From an uncultured Acidobacteriota bacterium (GTDB lineage: Bacteria; Acidobacteriota; Vicinamibacteria; Vicinamibacterales; UBA2999), in NCBI GenBank assembly GCA_902826515.1, contig CADEFD010000016.1, positions 15,826 to 52,906 of the forward strand: a stretch of 37,081 bases of DNA, in the 5' to 3' direction. A program made the translations under genes and the position numbers. The notes under the pieces were generated by a model that was given only the letters and a program-made list of their open reading frames with translations, ran no database searches and was not told where the DNA came from. Shown here in pieces: positions 17,974 to 25,950 of the stretch; the first letter of the stretch is position 1; every line of letters begins with the position of its first letter.

Positions 17974-19122
17974 GTGAAATCACGGCCCCCTGAGATGTTT
18001 CCCGTCGACGCCTCCGGCGAGCCCCCGCCTCCGCAAACCAAGGGTTCCACCCTGATCGGGCGGAGCCAGGCGTTGAAAGTTGTGCAGCAGGAGGTGGAAT
18101 ACGCCTCCCGGTCGGACGCCAAGGTGCTCATCACGGGCGCGAGTGGCGTCGGCAAGGAAGTGGTGGCACATCTCATCCACCAGCGCAGCCGCCGCCGGCA
18201 CGCGCCGATGCTCACGATCAACTGCGCGGCGATGCCCGACACGCTGCTCGAATCCGAGCTCTTCGGGCACGCCCGCGGCAGCTTCACCGACGCCTACCGC
18301 GACAAACGCGGCCTCTTCGAAGCCGCCAACAGCGGCACCGTGTTCATGGACGAAGTGGGCGAGATGTCGCTGCGCATGCAGGCGCTGCTGCTCCGCTTCC
18401 TCGAAACCGGCGAAATCCAGCGCGTGGGCGACGAACGCAATCGCGTCAACGCGAACGTGCGCGTGGTGGCCGCCACCAACCGCCGCCTGCCCGAGCGGAT
18501 CGCCGCCGGCGAGTTCCGCGAAGATCTCTACTACCGGCTGAACGTCATCCACATCACGATCCCGCCGCTGCGCGAGCGCAAGGACGACGTGACGCCGCTG
18601 CTCGATCACTTCCTGCGGCTGTTCGCGGTGGAACACGGCGTGCCGCTGCCGCAGTGTTCGCCCGATGCGGTCGCCGCGCTCGAGGCCTACGACTGGCCGG
18701 GCAACGTGCGCGAACTGCGGAACATCGCCGAGCGGCTCACCTGCCGCTGCCCGGGCGGCGTCATCCACGCCGCGGATCTGCCGCTCGAAGTCCGCACCGG
18801 CAGCGCGGTGGCCGAGAACACGCCGATCAGAGTCGCCTCACCGGCCCCGGCGCAGGCGCTGCTCGATCGCATCCTGCTCAAGGGCGAGTCGTTCTGGGAC
18901 GTGGCCTACGAACCGTTCATGGCCCGCGACCTCACGCGCGAAGACGTGCGGCATCTGGTGCGGGTGGGCCTCGAACAGACGCGCGGCAACTACAAGGCCC
19001 TCGTGCAGCTGTTCAACATGGAGCCGCAGGACTACAAGCGGTTCCTGAACTTCCTGCGCAAGTACGGCTGCCACATGCCGTTTCAGCGGTTCAGGATGGC
19101 GCCGGGCAGAGAGATTGAGTAG
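17974..19122 (+). CDS. Sigma-54-dependent transcriptional activator without a receiver domain
   Basis: The 382-residue protein begins at GTG 17974, with GAGG 7 nt upstream and a stop in frame just before it. A short Pro-rich leader (residues 1-24) leads straight into the AAA+ domain: Walker A GASGVGKE at 55-62, the sigma-54 contact loop GSFTDA at 102-107 in place of the canonical GAFTGA, Walker B GTVFMDEVGE at 121-130, and the REDLYYRLNV and WPGNVRELRN motifs. A Fis-type helix-turn-helix closes the protein (TRGNYKALVQLFNMEPQDYKRFL). There is no receiver, PAS or GAF domain, so the usual phosphorylation switch of PrsR is missing. It is divergent from the PEP-CTERM gene and probably drives its promoter. 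It may be controlled by level or by a partner protein. Confidence 0.92.
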   Translation: MKSRPPEMFPVDASGEPPPPQTKGSTLIGRSQALKVVQQEVEYASRSDAKVLITGASGVGKEVVAHLIHQRSRRRHAPMLTINCAAMPDTLLESELFGHARGSFTDAYRDKRGLFEAANSGTVFMDEVGEMSLRMQALLLRFLETGEIQRVGDERNRVNANVRVVAATNRRLPERIAAGEFREDLYYRLNVIHITIPPLRERKDDVTPLLDHFLRLFAVEHGVPLPQCSPDAVAALEAYDWPGNVRELRNIAERLTCRCPGGVIHAADLPLEVRTGSAVAENTPIRVASPAPAQALLDRILLKGESFWDVAYEPFMARDLTREDVRHLVRVGLEQTRGNYKALVQLFNMEPQDYKRFLNFLRKYGCHMPFQRFRMAPGREIE

Positions 19123-19135
19123 ATGGCGCCGGTGT

Positions 19136-19195
19136 GATCTGTCGATCGCGTGATCGGGCGATCTGGAGCGCGATCTCCAGATCACACGATCAGCG
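19136..19195. repeat. Phased GATC octamer array with central hairpin
   Basis: In the 94-bp gap between convergent genes, GATC occurs at 19136, 19144, 19152 and 19160, then at 19172, 19180 and 19188. The spacing is exactly 8 bp within each group, with one 12-bp step across the centre. The structure is (GATCNNNN)x4, GCGC, (GATCNNNN)x3. At its centre GATCTGGAG (19160-19168) and CTCCAGATC (19175-19183) form a perfect 9-bp stem with a 6-nt loop. It could serve as a bidirectional terminator, though there is no T-run, or be a member of a dispersed intergenic repeat family. Confidence 0.75.
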
Positions 19196-19216
19196 GCTCA
19201 CCAGATTCCGCAACGT

Positions 19217-19882
19217 CTATGCCGCGGCGACGGCGTCCACGTACGACTGCCAGAGAGCGTTGTCGGGCGCGCTGAAGGCTACGCCACAGCTCACCGGCTG
19301 CAGCGGGTCGGGGCGGTGGGCCCACACGCGCTGGCCGCTCAGGTCGATGCCGAGTTCCGGAATCACGACGTGCACGGTGTCGCCCGGCGGCGCCGTGCCG
19401 AACACCTCGAGGCACGCCCCGCCGTAGCTCACGTCGAGCAGGCGCCCGGGGAGTCCGCCGACGAGCGCGGCGACCTCGGCCGCCAGGCGCTTACGCGGCC
19501 AGCGGCGCTTCGGGCGCGGCACGGCCAGCAGTTCCGCGATCGTGAGTTCGAGTTCGCGCGGCGTGACCGGCGCGAGCAGGTAGCGGGCGCCGAGGCCGGC
19601 CGCTTCCACTTCGAGCACGTGATCCTGGCCGCCGATGACGATGGCGACCGTGCGCGGGAACTCGACCCGGGCCACCGCCACGAGGTGCAGGCCGTTGTAG
19701 GGCCCGAGTCGCACGTCGGTCACGAGCACTTCAGGCGGCGGGCCGTCCTCGAGCGTGCGTCGCGCATCTGGAAAGCTCGCACTGGCGCGCGCGGAGAAAC
19801 CGGAGCGGCGAAGCGCCGTGACGCGACCTGACAGAACGGCCGCATCCGCGCTGACGACGAGGATGTCTGATGTCATGCTCAT
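19217..19882 (-). CDS. Degenerate receiver-PilZ protein (copy 1)
   Basis: 221 residues. The first 120 have the fold pattern of a response-regulator receiver: DILVVSADAAV, then VLVTDVRLGPYNGLHLV with Asp56 at the phosphorylation site. The acidic pair after strand 1 is not canonical (SAD), and the conserved Lys is Ala104 (LLAPVTP), so normal phosphotransfer is doubtful. Residues 126-215 resemble a PilZ domain, with RRWPRKR and then DVSYGGACLEV matching the RxxxR and D-x-S-x-x-G c-di-GMP-binding motifs. It is a likely c-di-GMP effector with a pseudo-receiver. A sigma-54 match lies just upstream. ATG 19876, two codons in, is an alternative start. Confidence 0.8.
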   Translation of the reverse strand: MSMTSDILVVSADAAVLSGRVTALRRSGFSARASASFPDARRTLEDGPPPEVLVTDVRLGPYNGLHLVAVARVEFPRTVAIVIGGQDHVLEVEAAGLGARYLLAPVTPRELELTIAELLAVPRPKRRWPRKRLAAEVAALVGGLPGRLLDVSYGGACLEVFGTAPPGDTVHVVIPELGIDLSGQRVWAHRPDPLQPVSCGVAFSAPDNALWQSYVDAVAAA

Positions 19883-19905
19883 TGGGGGGCTGGCGAGAAT
19901 GACTT

Positions 19906-19921
19906 AGCAAACGAACGGCCA
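19906..19921 (-). promoter_or_regulatory. Sigma-54 promoter match for PilZ copy 1
   Basis: On the minus strand 19921 to 19906 reads TGGCCGTTCGTTTGCT. TGGC and TTGC are exact and GG and GC are 10 bp apart; positions 5-6 (CG instead of AC) are off consensus. The start would be near 19896, giving a very short leader of about 14 nt. Confidence 0.55.
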
Positions 19922-20022
19922 AGCTCGAGCGCCGGCATTCTCGCAGTATTGCAATCCAATGGCAAGCTCCGCCCAGACTTGTGGGCGCGAGAGCGCTGAT
20001 TTTGTCTCGGGTTATGCGGCGG

Positions 20023-20745
20023 CTACGCCGGCAGGCCGCTGCCGCCGGGCGACGGCAGGATGCCGGGCAGCAGGTCGAGGCCGTCCACGAAGGACCGCCA
20101 CCGGGCGTCCACCGCGCTGTCGCGGCGCAGCGCCAGACCGCAGGCAATCGGCTGCGCCTTCCCGGGCCGCCGCGTCCACACCCGTTCGACCGGCACGGTC
20201 AGGCCGGTGGAGGGCACGACCAGCTCGAGCGTGTCCGTCGGGATGTCGGTGCCGAAGAACTCGATGCCGGCGCCGCCGTAGCTGACGTCCACGATGCGGG
20301 CATCCACGCCGGCCACGACCGACGCCACTTCGTGCGCCGGACGCCGGCGCGGCCAGCGGCGCTGAGGCCGCGGGTTGGCGACGATCTCGGCCAGCACGGC
20401 GCCGAGCCGATCGAGGGTCACGGGCTCCACGAGATAGCGGGCGCCGAGGTGATAGGCCTCGGCCTGGAGTGCCGGGTCGCGCGGGCCGGTGACGAGGCAC
20501 GCCGTGCGGGGGTGTTCGACCTGGGCGATGGCGACCAGATGCAGGCCGTTGTAGTCGCCGAGATGCACGTCCGTGACGATGGCCTCGGGCTCGAGTTCGG
20601 TCAACACCTGCCGGGCGTCGAGGAAACCACGCACCGGCATCACGACGAAGCCGGCCTTCGACAGAGCGTCGAGGCGGGCCTGAGCCGTCGTCTCCTCCGT
20701 GCCGACGAGCAGTACGGGCATGCGCTGAGAGCCTGGACTGGTCAC
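20023..20745 (-). CDS. Degenerate receiver-PilZ protein (copy 2)
   Basis: A 240-residue paralogue of the next gene downstream, with the same layout and shared segments (TDVxLGxYNGLHLVA, RRWPRxR, DVSYGGA). Asp59 is kept at the phosphorylation site. The strand-1 acidic pair is replaced (VGTEE) and the conserved Lys is Glu107 (LVEPVTL). The PilZ motifs RRWPRRR (129-135) and DVSYGG (153-158) are intact. The GTG at 20745 has AGGG 5-8 nt upstream. ATG 20721 aligns better with copy 1 and would fit the sigma-54-like element at 20758-20773. The two genes are 140 bp apart on the same strand, which suggests tandem duplication followed by divergence. Confidence 0.78.
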   Translation of the reverse strand: MTSPGSQRMPVLLVGTEETTAQARLDALSKAGFVVMPVRGFLDARQVLTELEPEAIVTDVHLGDYNGLHLVAIAQVEHPRTACLVTGPRDPALQAEAYHLGARYLVEPVTLDRLGAVLAEIVANPRPQRRWPRRRPAHEVASVVAGVDARIVDVSYGGAGIEFFGTDIPTDTLELVVPSTGLTVPVERVWTRRPGKAQPIACGLALRRDSAVDARWRSFVDGLDLLPGILPSPGGSGLPA

Positions 20746-20757
20746 GCTGCCCTGTCT

Positions 20758-20773
20758 ATCAAATACCGGGCCA
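20758..20773 (-). promoter_or_regulatory. Sigma-54-like element upstream of PilZ copy 2 (imperfect)
   Basis: On the minus strand 20773 to 20758 reads TGGCCCGGTATTTGAT. It keeps TGGCC and TTTG at the same spacing as the copy 1 promoter, but has TTGA in place of TTGC at the -12 box, a damaging change for known sigma-54 promoters. Its start point would be near 20748, which favours ATG 20721 as the start codon. Confidence 0.3.
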
Positions 20774-20939
20774 ACTTAAAACCACATGATTATGGCCGAA
20801 ATACACGAATCAAGCATCAGCCGCACACTCGAGCGTCAACACAATCGTAAAGCTGGCGCGTTGAGCGTCGTTTCGTTGACAGTTCGCGGCAGCGATTGAC
20901 CGGTTGCGCGGCAGCAGGGGCTGGTCCACGATAAGGGCC

Positions 20940-21770
<831 letters not shown>

Positions 21771-21789
21771 GACCTCGCGGCCGCCGGGC

Positions 21790-22755
21790 GTGACGTTCGT
21801 CGCCGACCGCGGCGACGTCGCGCACCGTCTCGATCAGGCCGTCCAGCGCCACGTCCCCGGCGCCTTCGGCCTGTCGCGATCGGGCATCCAGAAACTGGTC
21901 GCATCGGGCCGCGTGCTCGTGAACGGCGCACCGGCGCGACGGCCCGCCCAGCGCCTCGCCGCCGGCGACCTCGTGGCCATCGACGCCGTGGCCGCCCCGC
22001 CGCCCGACCCTCCCGCCGCCGAATCCCTGCCGCTCGACGTCGTCTACGAAGACGACGATCTCATCGTCGTCAGCAAACCGAGCGGCATGGTGGCGCACCC
22101 CACGTCGCGCCAACGGTCGGGCACGGTCGTGAACGCCGTGCTCGGACGCACCCGCGCCGGCGTCTGCGACTGGTCGCCACGCCTCGTGCAGCGCCTCGAC
22201 CGCGACACCTCGGGCCTGATGATCATCGCCCGCCGCGCCGAGGTGCACACGGCGCTGCAGCGCGACCGCGACGACATCGTGAAGGACTACCTCGCCGTGG
22301 TGTGGGGCCGGCCCTCGCCGCGCCAGGGCGCCATCGACAGCGCGCTCGGCCGCGACCCGCTCGACCGCCGCCGCATGATGGTGCGCGACGACGGCTCGCC
22401 GTCGCACACGACCTATGCGGTGCTGGCGCACTCGACCGGCGACGCGCGCGGCCTCAGCCTGGTCCGCTGCCGCCTCGGCACCGGCCGCACCCACCAGATC
22501 CGCGTGCATCTGGCCGAACGCGGCTGGCCGATTGTGGGAGACCAGACCTACGGGCAGCCGCCCCGCCGCCGCCTGGTGTCCCCGGCCCTCGACCGTCACG
22601 CGCGCGGCTTCGCGCATCAGGCCCTCCATGCCTGGCGGCTGCGGCTGCGGCTGCCGTCGTCGGGACGGGTGATCACACTCGAAGCGGCGGTGCCCGACGA
22701 CCTGCGCGCCCTCATCTCGGCGGCCGGCCTCGGACGCCCGCTCAGCCCTCCCTAG
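21790..22755 (+). CDS. RluA-family pseudouridine synthase with S4 domain
   Basis: The 321-residue protein starts at GTG 21790, 19 bp after the FKBP gene. An S4 RNA-binding domain (residues about 25-65, LSRSGIQKLVASGRVLVNGAPAR) precedes the catalytic domain. LIVVSKPSGMVAHPT and the RLDRDTSGLMI motif with catalytic Asp137 identify the RluA/C/D family, and GRTHQIRVHLA is the conserved C-terminal motif. It isomerises uridine in rRNA or tRNA; the layout is closest to RluD or RluC but the site cannot be assigned. It may be co-transcribed with the FKBP gene, though functions do not suggest a link. Confidence 0.9.
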   Translation: MTFVADRGDVAHRLDQAVQRHVPGAFGLSRSGIQKLVASGRVLVNGAPARRPAQRLAAGDLVAIDAVAAPPPDPPAAESLPLDVVYEDDDLIVVSKPSGMVAHPTSRQRSGTVVNAVLGRTRAGVCDWSPRLVQRLDRDTSGLMIIARRAEVHTALQRDRDDIVKDYLAVVWGRPSPRQGAIDSALGRDPLDRRRMMVRDDGSPSHTTYAVLAHSTGDARGLSLVRCRLGTGRTHQIRVHLAERGWPIVGDQTYGQPPRRRLVSPALDRHARGFAHQALHAWRLRLRLPSSGRVITLEAAVPDDLRALISAAGLGRPLSPP

Positions 22756-23122
22756 GACGAACGCACAGGACACTGCCGGCCGGCCGTCACCGTCGCCGGG
22801 CGAGGCCGACACCCCTGCGCCTGAACGAGCCGGAGCGTTACCCGGCTGTGCACGCCAGCGCCCGCCCTGACACGGCAGGACCCGACGGCAAGCCCGGGCA
22901 TACGGGTTGCCTCTCAGCAGGTCAAGAAACGCGCTGCCGAGCCGATTTTCCAGGTGGCTCAGCGCCGGCCAGCCGCGGCCACAGTTCATCGGGCCGTCGG
23001 CGGGACATGAGTCTGTGACGCCCGTCACCGCGGTCGAGCGCCAGGCCCCGAGTTCAAGAAGTAGCGGGTCGTGTCGAACACACTCACGGCCCGGACGGGG
23101 TGAGAAGGATGGGAGTGTAGCG
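22756..23122. other. 367-bp intergenic region upstream of cheA
   Basis: It holds the hairpin and sigma-54-like element at 22887-22911 and a GTGACG/CGTCAC inverted repeat near 23016-23029. A GGGAG ribosome-binding site sits 7 nt before ATG 23123. The open frame continues upstream of cheA to 22907, but this part has no domain character and I treat it as untranslated. No clear riboswitch or small gene is seen. Confidence 0.5.
22887..22911 (+). promoter_or_regulatory. Hairpin overlapping a sigma-54-like promoter upstream of cheA
   Basis: GGCAAGCCCG (22887-22896) pairs with CGGGTTGCC (22903-22911), one base bulged, with a 6-nt loop. The same DNA reads GGGCATACGGGTTGCC at 22896-22911, with GGCA and TTGC at the -24/-12 spacing of sigma-54. 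It could be a terminator for the pseudouridine synthase gene (no T-run follows), or the promoter of the chemosensory operon with a leader of about 200 nt. Sequence alone does not decide. Confidence 0.4.
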
Positions 23123-25366
23123 ATGGCTGAACTTGACGACGTGGTCAAAGAGTTCCTGGTCGAGAGTTACGAAAACCTCGACGCACTCGACCGCGCGCTC
23201 GTAGAGCTCGAACAGGCGCCCGACGACAAGGAGAACCTGGCGAGCATCTTCCGCACGATCCACACGATCAAAGGAACGTGCGGCTTTCTCGGCTTCTCGA
23301 AGTTGGAGTCGATCAGCCATGTGGGCGAGAGTCTGCTGAGCCGGATGCGGGACGGCAAGCTGCGACTGAACGCCGAGATCGCGACCGGCCTGCTGGCCAT
23401 GGTCGACGCGGTGCGCAACATCCTGACCAATATCGAGCGGACGGCGGCCGAAGGCGACGACGACTACACCTCGCTCGTCGCCACGCTGAACCGGCTGAAC
23501 GTCAGCGATACGGCCGCCGCACCGGCGCCGTCCATGGCCGCGCCGATGGCCGACGTCATTCCGCCGGCACCGGTGCTCGTCGCCCCGGCGGCGCCGCCGC
23601 AGCTCCACGTCGTCGAGGCCGCCGCGCGGCCCGTCGAAGACGCCGCCGCGGAAGAACGCCAGGTCCCGGCGGAACGCCGTACCGGCGATGATCGCAGGGC
23701 GCCGGTCAACGACGCATCGCTGCGCGTGGACGTCGGCCTGCTCGACAAGCTGATGAACCTCGTGGGCGAGCTGGTGCTCGCCCGCAACCAGATTCTCCAG
23801 TTCACCGGGTCGCAGGCCGATCCCGCGTTCAGCAGCGCCACCCAGCGCCTGAACCTCGTCACCTCAGAGCTGCAGGAAGGCGTGATGAAGACGCGCATGC
23901 AGCCCATCGACAACGTGTGGAGCAAGTTCCCGCGCGTGGTGCGGGATCTCGCCACCACCTGCCGCAAGCAGGTGCGTCTCGAGATGATCGGCAAGGACAC
24001 CGAACTCGACAAGACCATCATCGAGGCGATCAAGGATCCGCTGACACACATCGTTCGCAACTCGGTGGATCACGGCATCGAGACGCCCGAGGCGCGAATC
24101 GCCAGAGGCAAACCCGGCGAGGGCGTGCTGCGCCTGAAGGCCTTCCACGAAGGCGGGCAGATCAACATCGAGATCGCCGACGACGGCTCGGGCATCGACC
24201 CCGAGAAGATCCGGCGCAAGGCCGTCGATCGACAGCTGGTCACGGCCGAGCAGGCCGCGCGCATGAGCGATCCGGAAGTGCTCCGGATGATCTTCCTGCC
24301 GGGCTTCTCCACGGCCGAGAAGATCACCAACGTCTCGGGACGCGGCGTCGGCATGGACGTCGTCAAGACCAACATCGAGAAGATCGGCGGCACCGTCGAC
24401 ATCCAGAGCGTGAGCGGCGAAGGCACGACGCTCAAGATCCGCATTCCGCTGACCCTGGCAATCATTCCCGCGCTGATGGTGTCCACGGGCGGCGAGATGT
24501 TCGCCATCCCGCAGGTCAGTCTGCTCGAGCTCGTGCGGCTCGAGGGTGAACAGCTGCGCACCGGTATCGAGCACATCGGCGGCGCCGCGTTCCACCGACT
24601 GCGGGGCAACCTGCTGCCGCTCGTCCTGCTGCACAAGGAGCTGCGCCTGGAATCCGTGGGGGAGCACGACATCGTCAACATCGTGGTGCTCAAGGCCGAC
24701 GACCGTCAGTTCGGCCTGGTCGTGGACGCAGTGAACGACACCGAGGAGATCGTGGTCAAGCCCCTCGGCCGGCTGCTGAAGTCGGTGGTCGTCTTCGCCG
24801 GCGCGACCATCATGGGCGATGGGCACGTCGCCCTGATTCTGGACGTCACTCGCCTGGCGCAGCAGGCCAACGTGCTCGGCCAGGCCGACGACCGCCGCAC
24901 GCAGAAGCTGACCGACACGGCAAAGGGCCAGGGCGGAGACGAAGAGACCTGGCTGCTCTTCCGCGCCAACGGCACCGAACGCATGGCGATTCCGCTGCGC
25001 CTGGTGGCGCGCCTCGAAGAGTTCCCGTCGACCGTCATCGAGTCGTCGGGCGGCCAGGACGTGGTGCAGTACCGCGGCGAGATCATGCCGCTCATCAGTC
25101 TCGGGCGCTTCTTCGGCGGCGACGGCTCGACCGAAACCGAACCTCGCCAGGTGATCGTGTTCACCGACCGCGGCCGCAGTGTCGGCCTGGTCGTGGACCA
25201 GATTCTCGACGTGGTCAACGAAGCCGCCACGGCGCGGCGTTCGAGCAGCCGCTCGGGCACCGTCGGATCGGCGGTCATCCAGCACCTGGTCACCGACCTG
25301 ATCGACGTGCAGGCAATCCTGCGCGAAGTGGTCGGCGAAGACGCCGACATCAGGGCCGCGGCCTAG
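23123..25366 (+). CDS. cheA: Chemotaxis histidine kinase CheA with two CheW-like domains
   Basis: The start is ATG 23123, which restores a normal CheA N-terminus and has GGGAG 7 nt upstream. The 747-residue protein has an HPt (P1) domain with phosphorylatable His47 in FRTIHTIKGTCGFLGF, then a Pro/Ala-rich linker with no clear CheY-binding P2 domain, then P3 dimerisation (VDVGLLDKLMNLVGELVLARNQ). The ATPase domain has the N box HIVRNSVDHGIE, DDGSGIDPEKI, and GRGVGMDVVKTNI. The first CheW-like domain begins near residue 450 and a second, divergent one covers about 610-735. Two such regulatory domains may allow two binding surfaces in the array. It heads the operon; cheW follows after 15 bp. Confidence 0.93.
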   Translation: MAELDDVVKEFLVESYENLDALDRALVELEQAPDDKENLASIFRTIHTIKGTCGFLGFSKLESISHVGESLLSRMRDGKLRLNAEIATGLLAMVDAVRNILTNIERTAAEGDDDYTSLVATLNRLNVSDTAAAPAPSMAAPMADVIPPAPVLVAPAAPPQLHVVEAAARPVEDAAAEERQVPAERRTGDDRRAPVNDASLRVDVGLLDKLMNLVGELVLARNQILQFTGSQADPAFSSATQRLNLVTSELQEGVMKTRMQPIDNVWSKFPRVVRDLATTCRKQVRLEMIGKDTELDKTIIEAIKDPLTHIVRNSVDHGIETPEARIARGKPGEGVLRLKAFHEGGQINIEIADDGSGIDPEKIRRKAVDRQLVTAEQAARMSDPEVLRMIFLPGFSTAEKITNVSGRGVGMDVVKTNIEKIGGTVDIQSVSGEGTTLKIRIPLTLAIIPALMVSTGGEMFAIPQVSLLELVRLEGEQLRTGIEHIGGAAFHRLRGNLLPLVLLHKELRLESVGEHDIVNIVVLKADDRQFGLVVDAVNDTEEIVVKPLGRLLKSVVVFAGATIMGDGHVALILDVTRLAQQANVLGQADDRRTQKLTDTAKGQGGDEETWLLFRANGTERMAIPLRLVARLEEFPSTVIESSGGQDVVQYRGEIMPLISLGRFFGGDGSTETEPRQVIVFTDRGRSVGLVVDQILDVVNEAATARRSSSRSGTVGSAVIQHLVTDLIDVQAILREVVGEDADIRAAA

Positions 25367-25381
25367 TCAGAAAGCCACTCC

Positions 25382-25873
25382 ATGTCCACAGGGTCCTCCG
25401 CTTTCACGCCGCAGCCGTCCGACGACACGTCGGCCACGCGGCAGTTCGCCACCTTCTCGCTCGACCGCTACTACTTCGGGGTCGAGGTCCTGATGGTGCA
25501 GGAAGTCATCCGCTACCAGGACATGACACGAGTCCCGCTGGCGCCCGGCGTGGTCCAGGGACTCATCAATCTGCGCGGCCAGATCGTCACCGCTGTCGAT
25601 CTGCGGCGGCGGCTGGGGCTGCCGGACCGCGCTGAAGGCGTGCAGCCGATGAACGTCGTGGTCCGCACGAGCGATGGCGTCGTCAGTCTGCTGGTGGACG
25701 AAATCGGCGACGTGGTGGAGACCGCGCACGCCGACTTCGAACGCGCTCCCGAGACGATCAGCGGCGCGGCACGCGAACTGGTCACGGGTGTCTACAAGTT
25801 GAAGGACCGACTGCTGCTGGCGCTCGACGTCGAACGATCGACGGCGCTGGACGGCGAAGAGCGCAGGAACTAA
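25382..25873 (+). CDS. cheW: Chemotaxis adaptor protein CheW
   Basis: The 163-residue protein is a single CheW domain: [24 protein letters not shown], then [24 protein letters not shown] with the key Arg of the receptor/kinase contact, then [13 protein letters not shown]. It couples the two downstream receptors to CheA. It lies 15 bp after cheA and 77 bp before the first receptor gene. Confidence 0.95.
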   Translation: MSTGSSAFTPQPSDDTSATRQFATFSLDRYYFGVEVLMVQEVIRYQDMTRVPLAPGVVQGLINLRGQIVTAVDLRRRLGLPDRAEGVQPMNVVVRTSDGVVSLLVDEIGDVVETAHADFERAPETISGAARELVTGVYKLKDRLLLALDVERSTALDGEERRN

Positions 25874-25950
25874 CCGGAACACAAAGGGCGTCCGGCCGAG
25901 TCCGGCGCGAATCACACAGTCTTCCCACAGACGCGGTCAGGAGTCAGAGC

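Noticed and set aside
19970..19987. CGCCCA/TGGGCG hairpin as terminator of PilZ copy 2
   Set aside because: Only a 6-bp stem with a 6-nt loop and no T-run; too weak to call.
22756..22912. GEMM (c-di-GMP) riboswitch-like pieces (GCACAGG, GTTACC) upstream of cheA
   Set aside because: The pieces are in partly the right order, but the conserved GCAAAGCC-type core and its pairing are absent.
22907..23122. N-terminal extension of CheA by 72 residues
   Set aside because: The extension is Arg/Ser/Pro-rich with no domain character, while ATG 23123 has a good ribosome-binding site and matches the normal start of the HPt domain.
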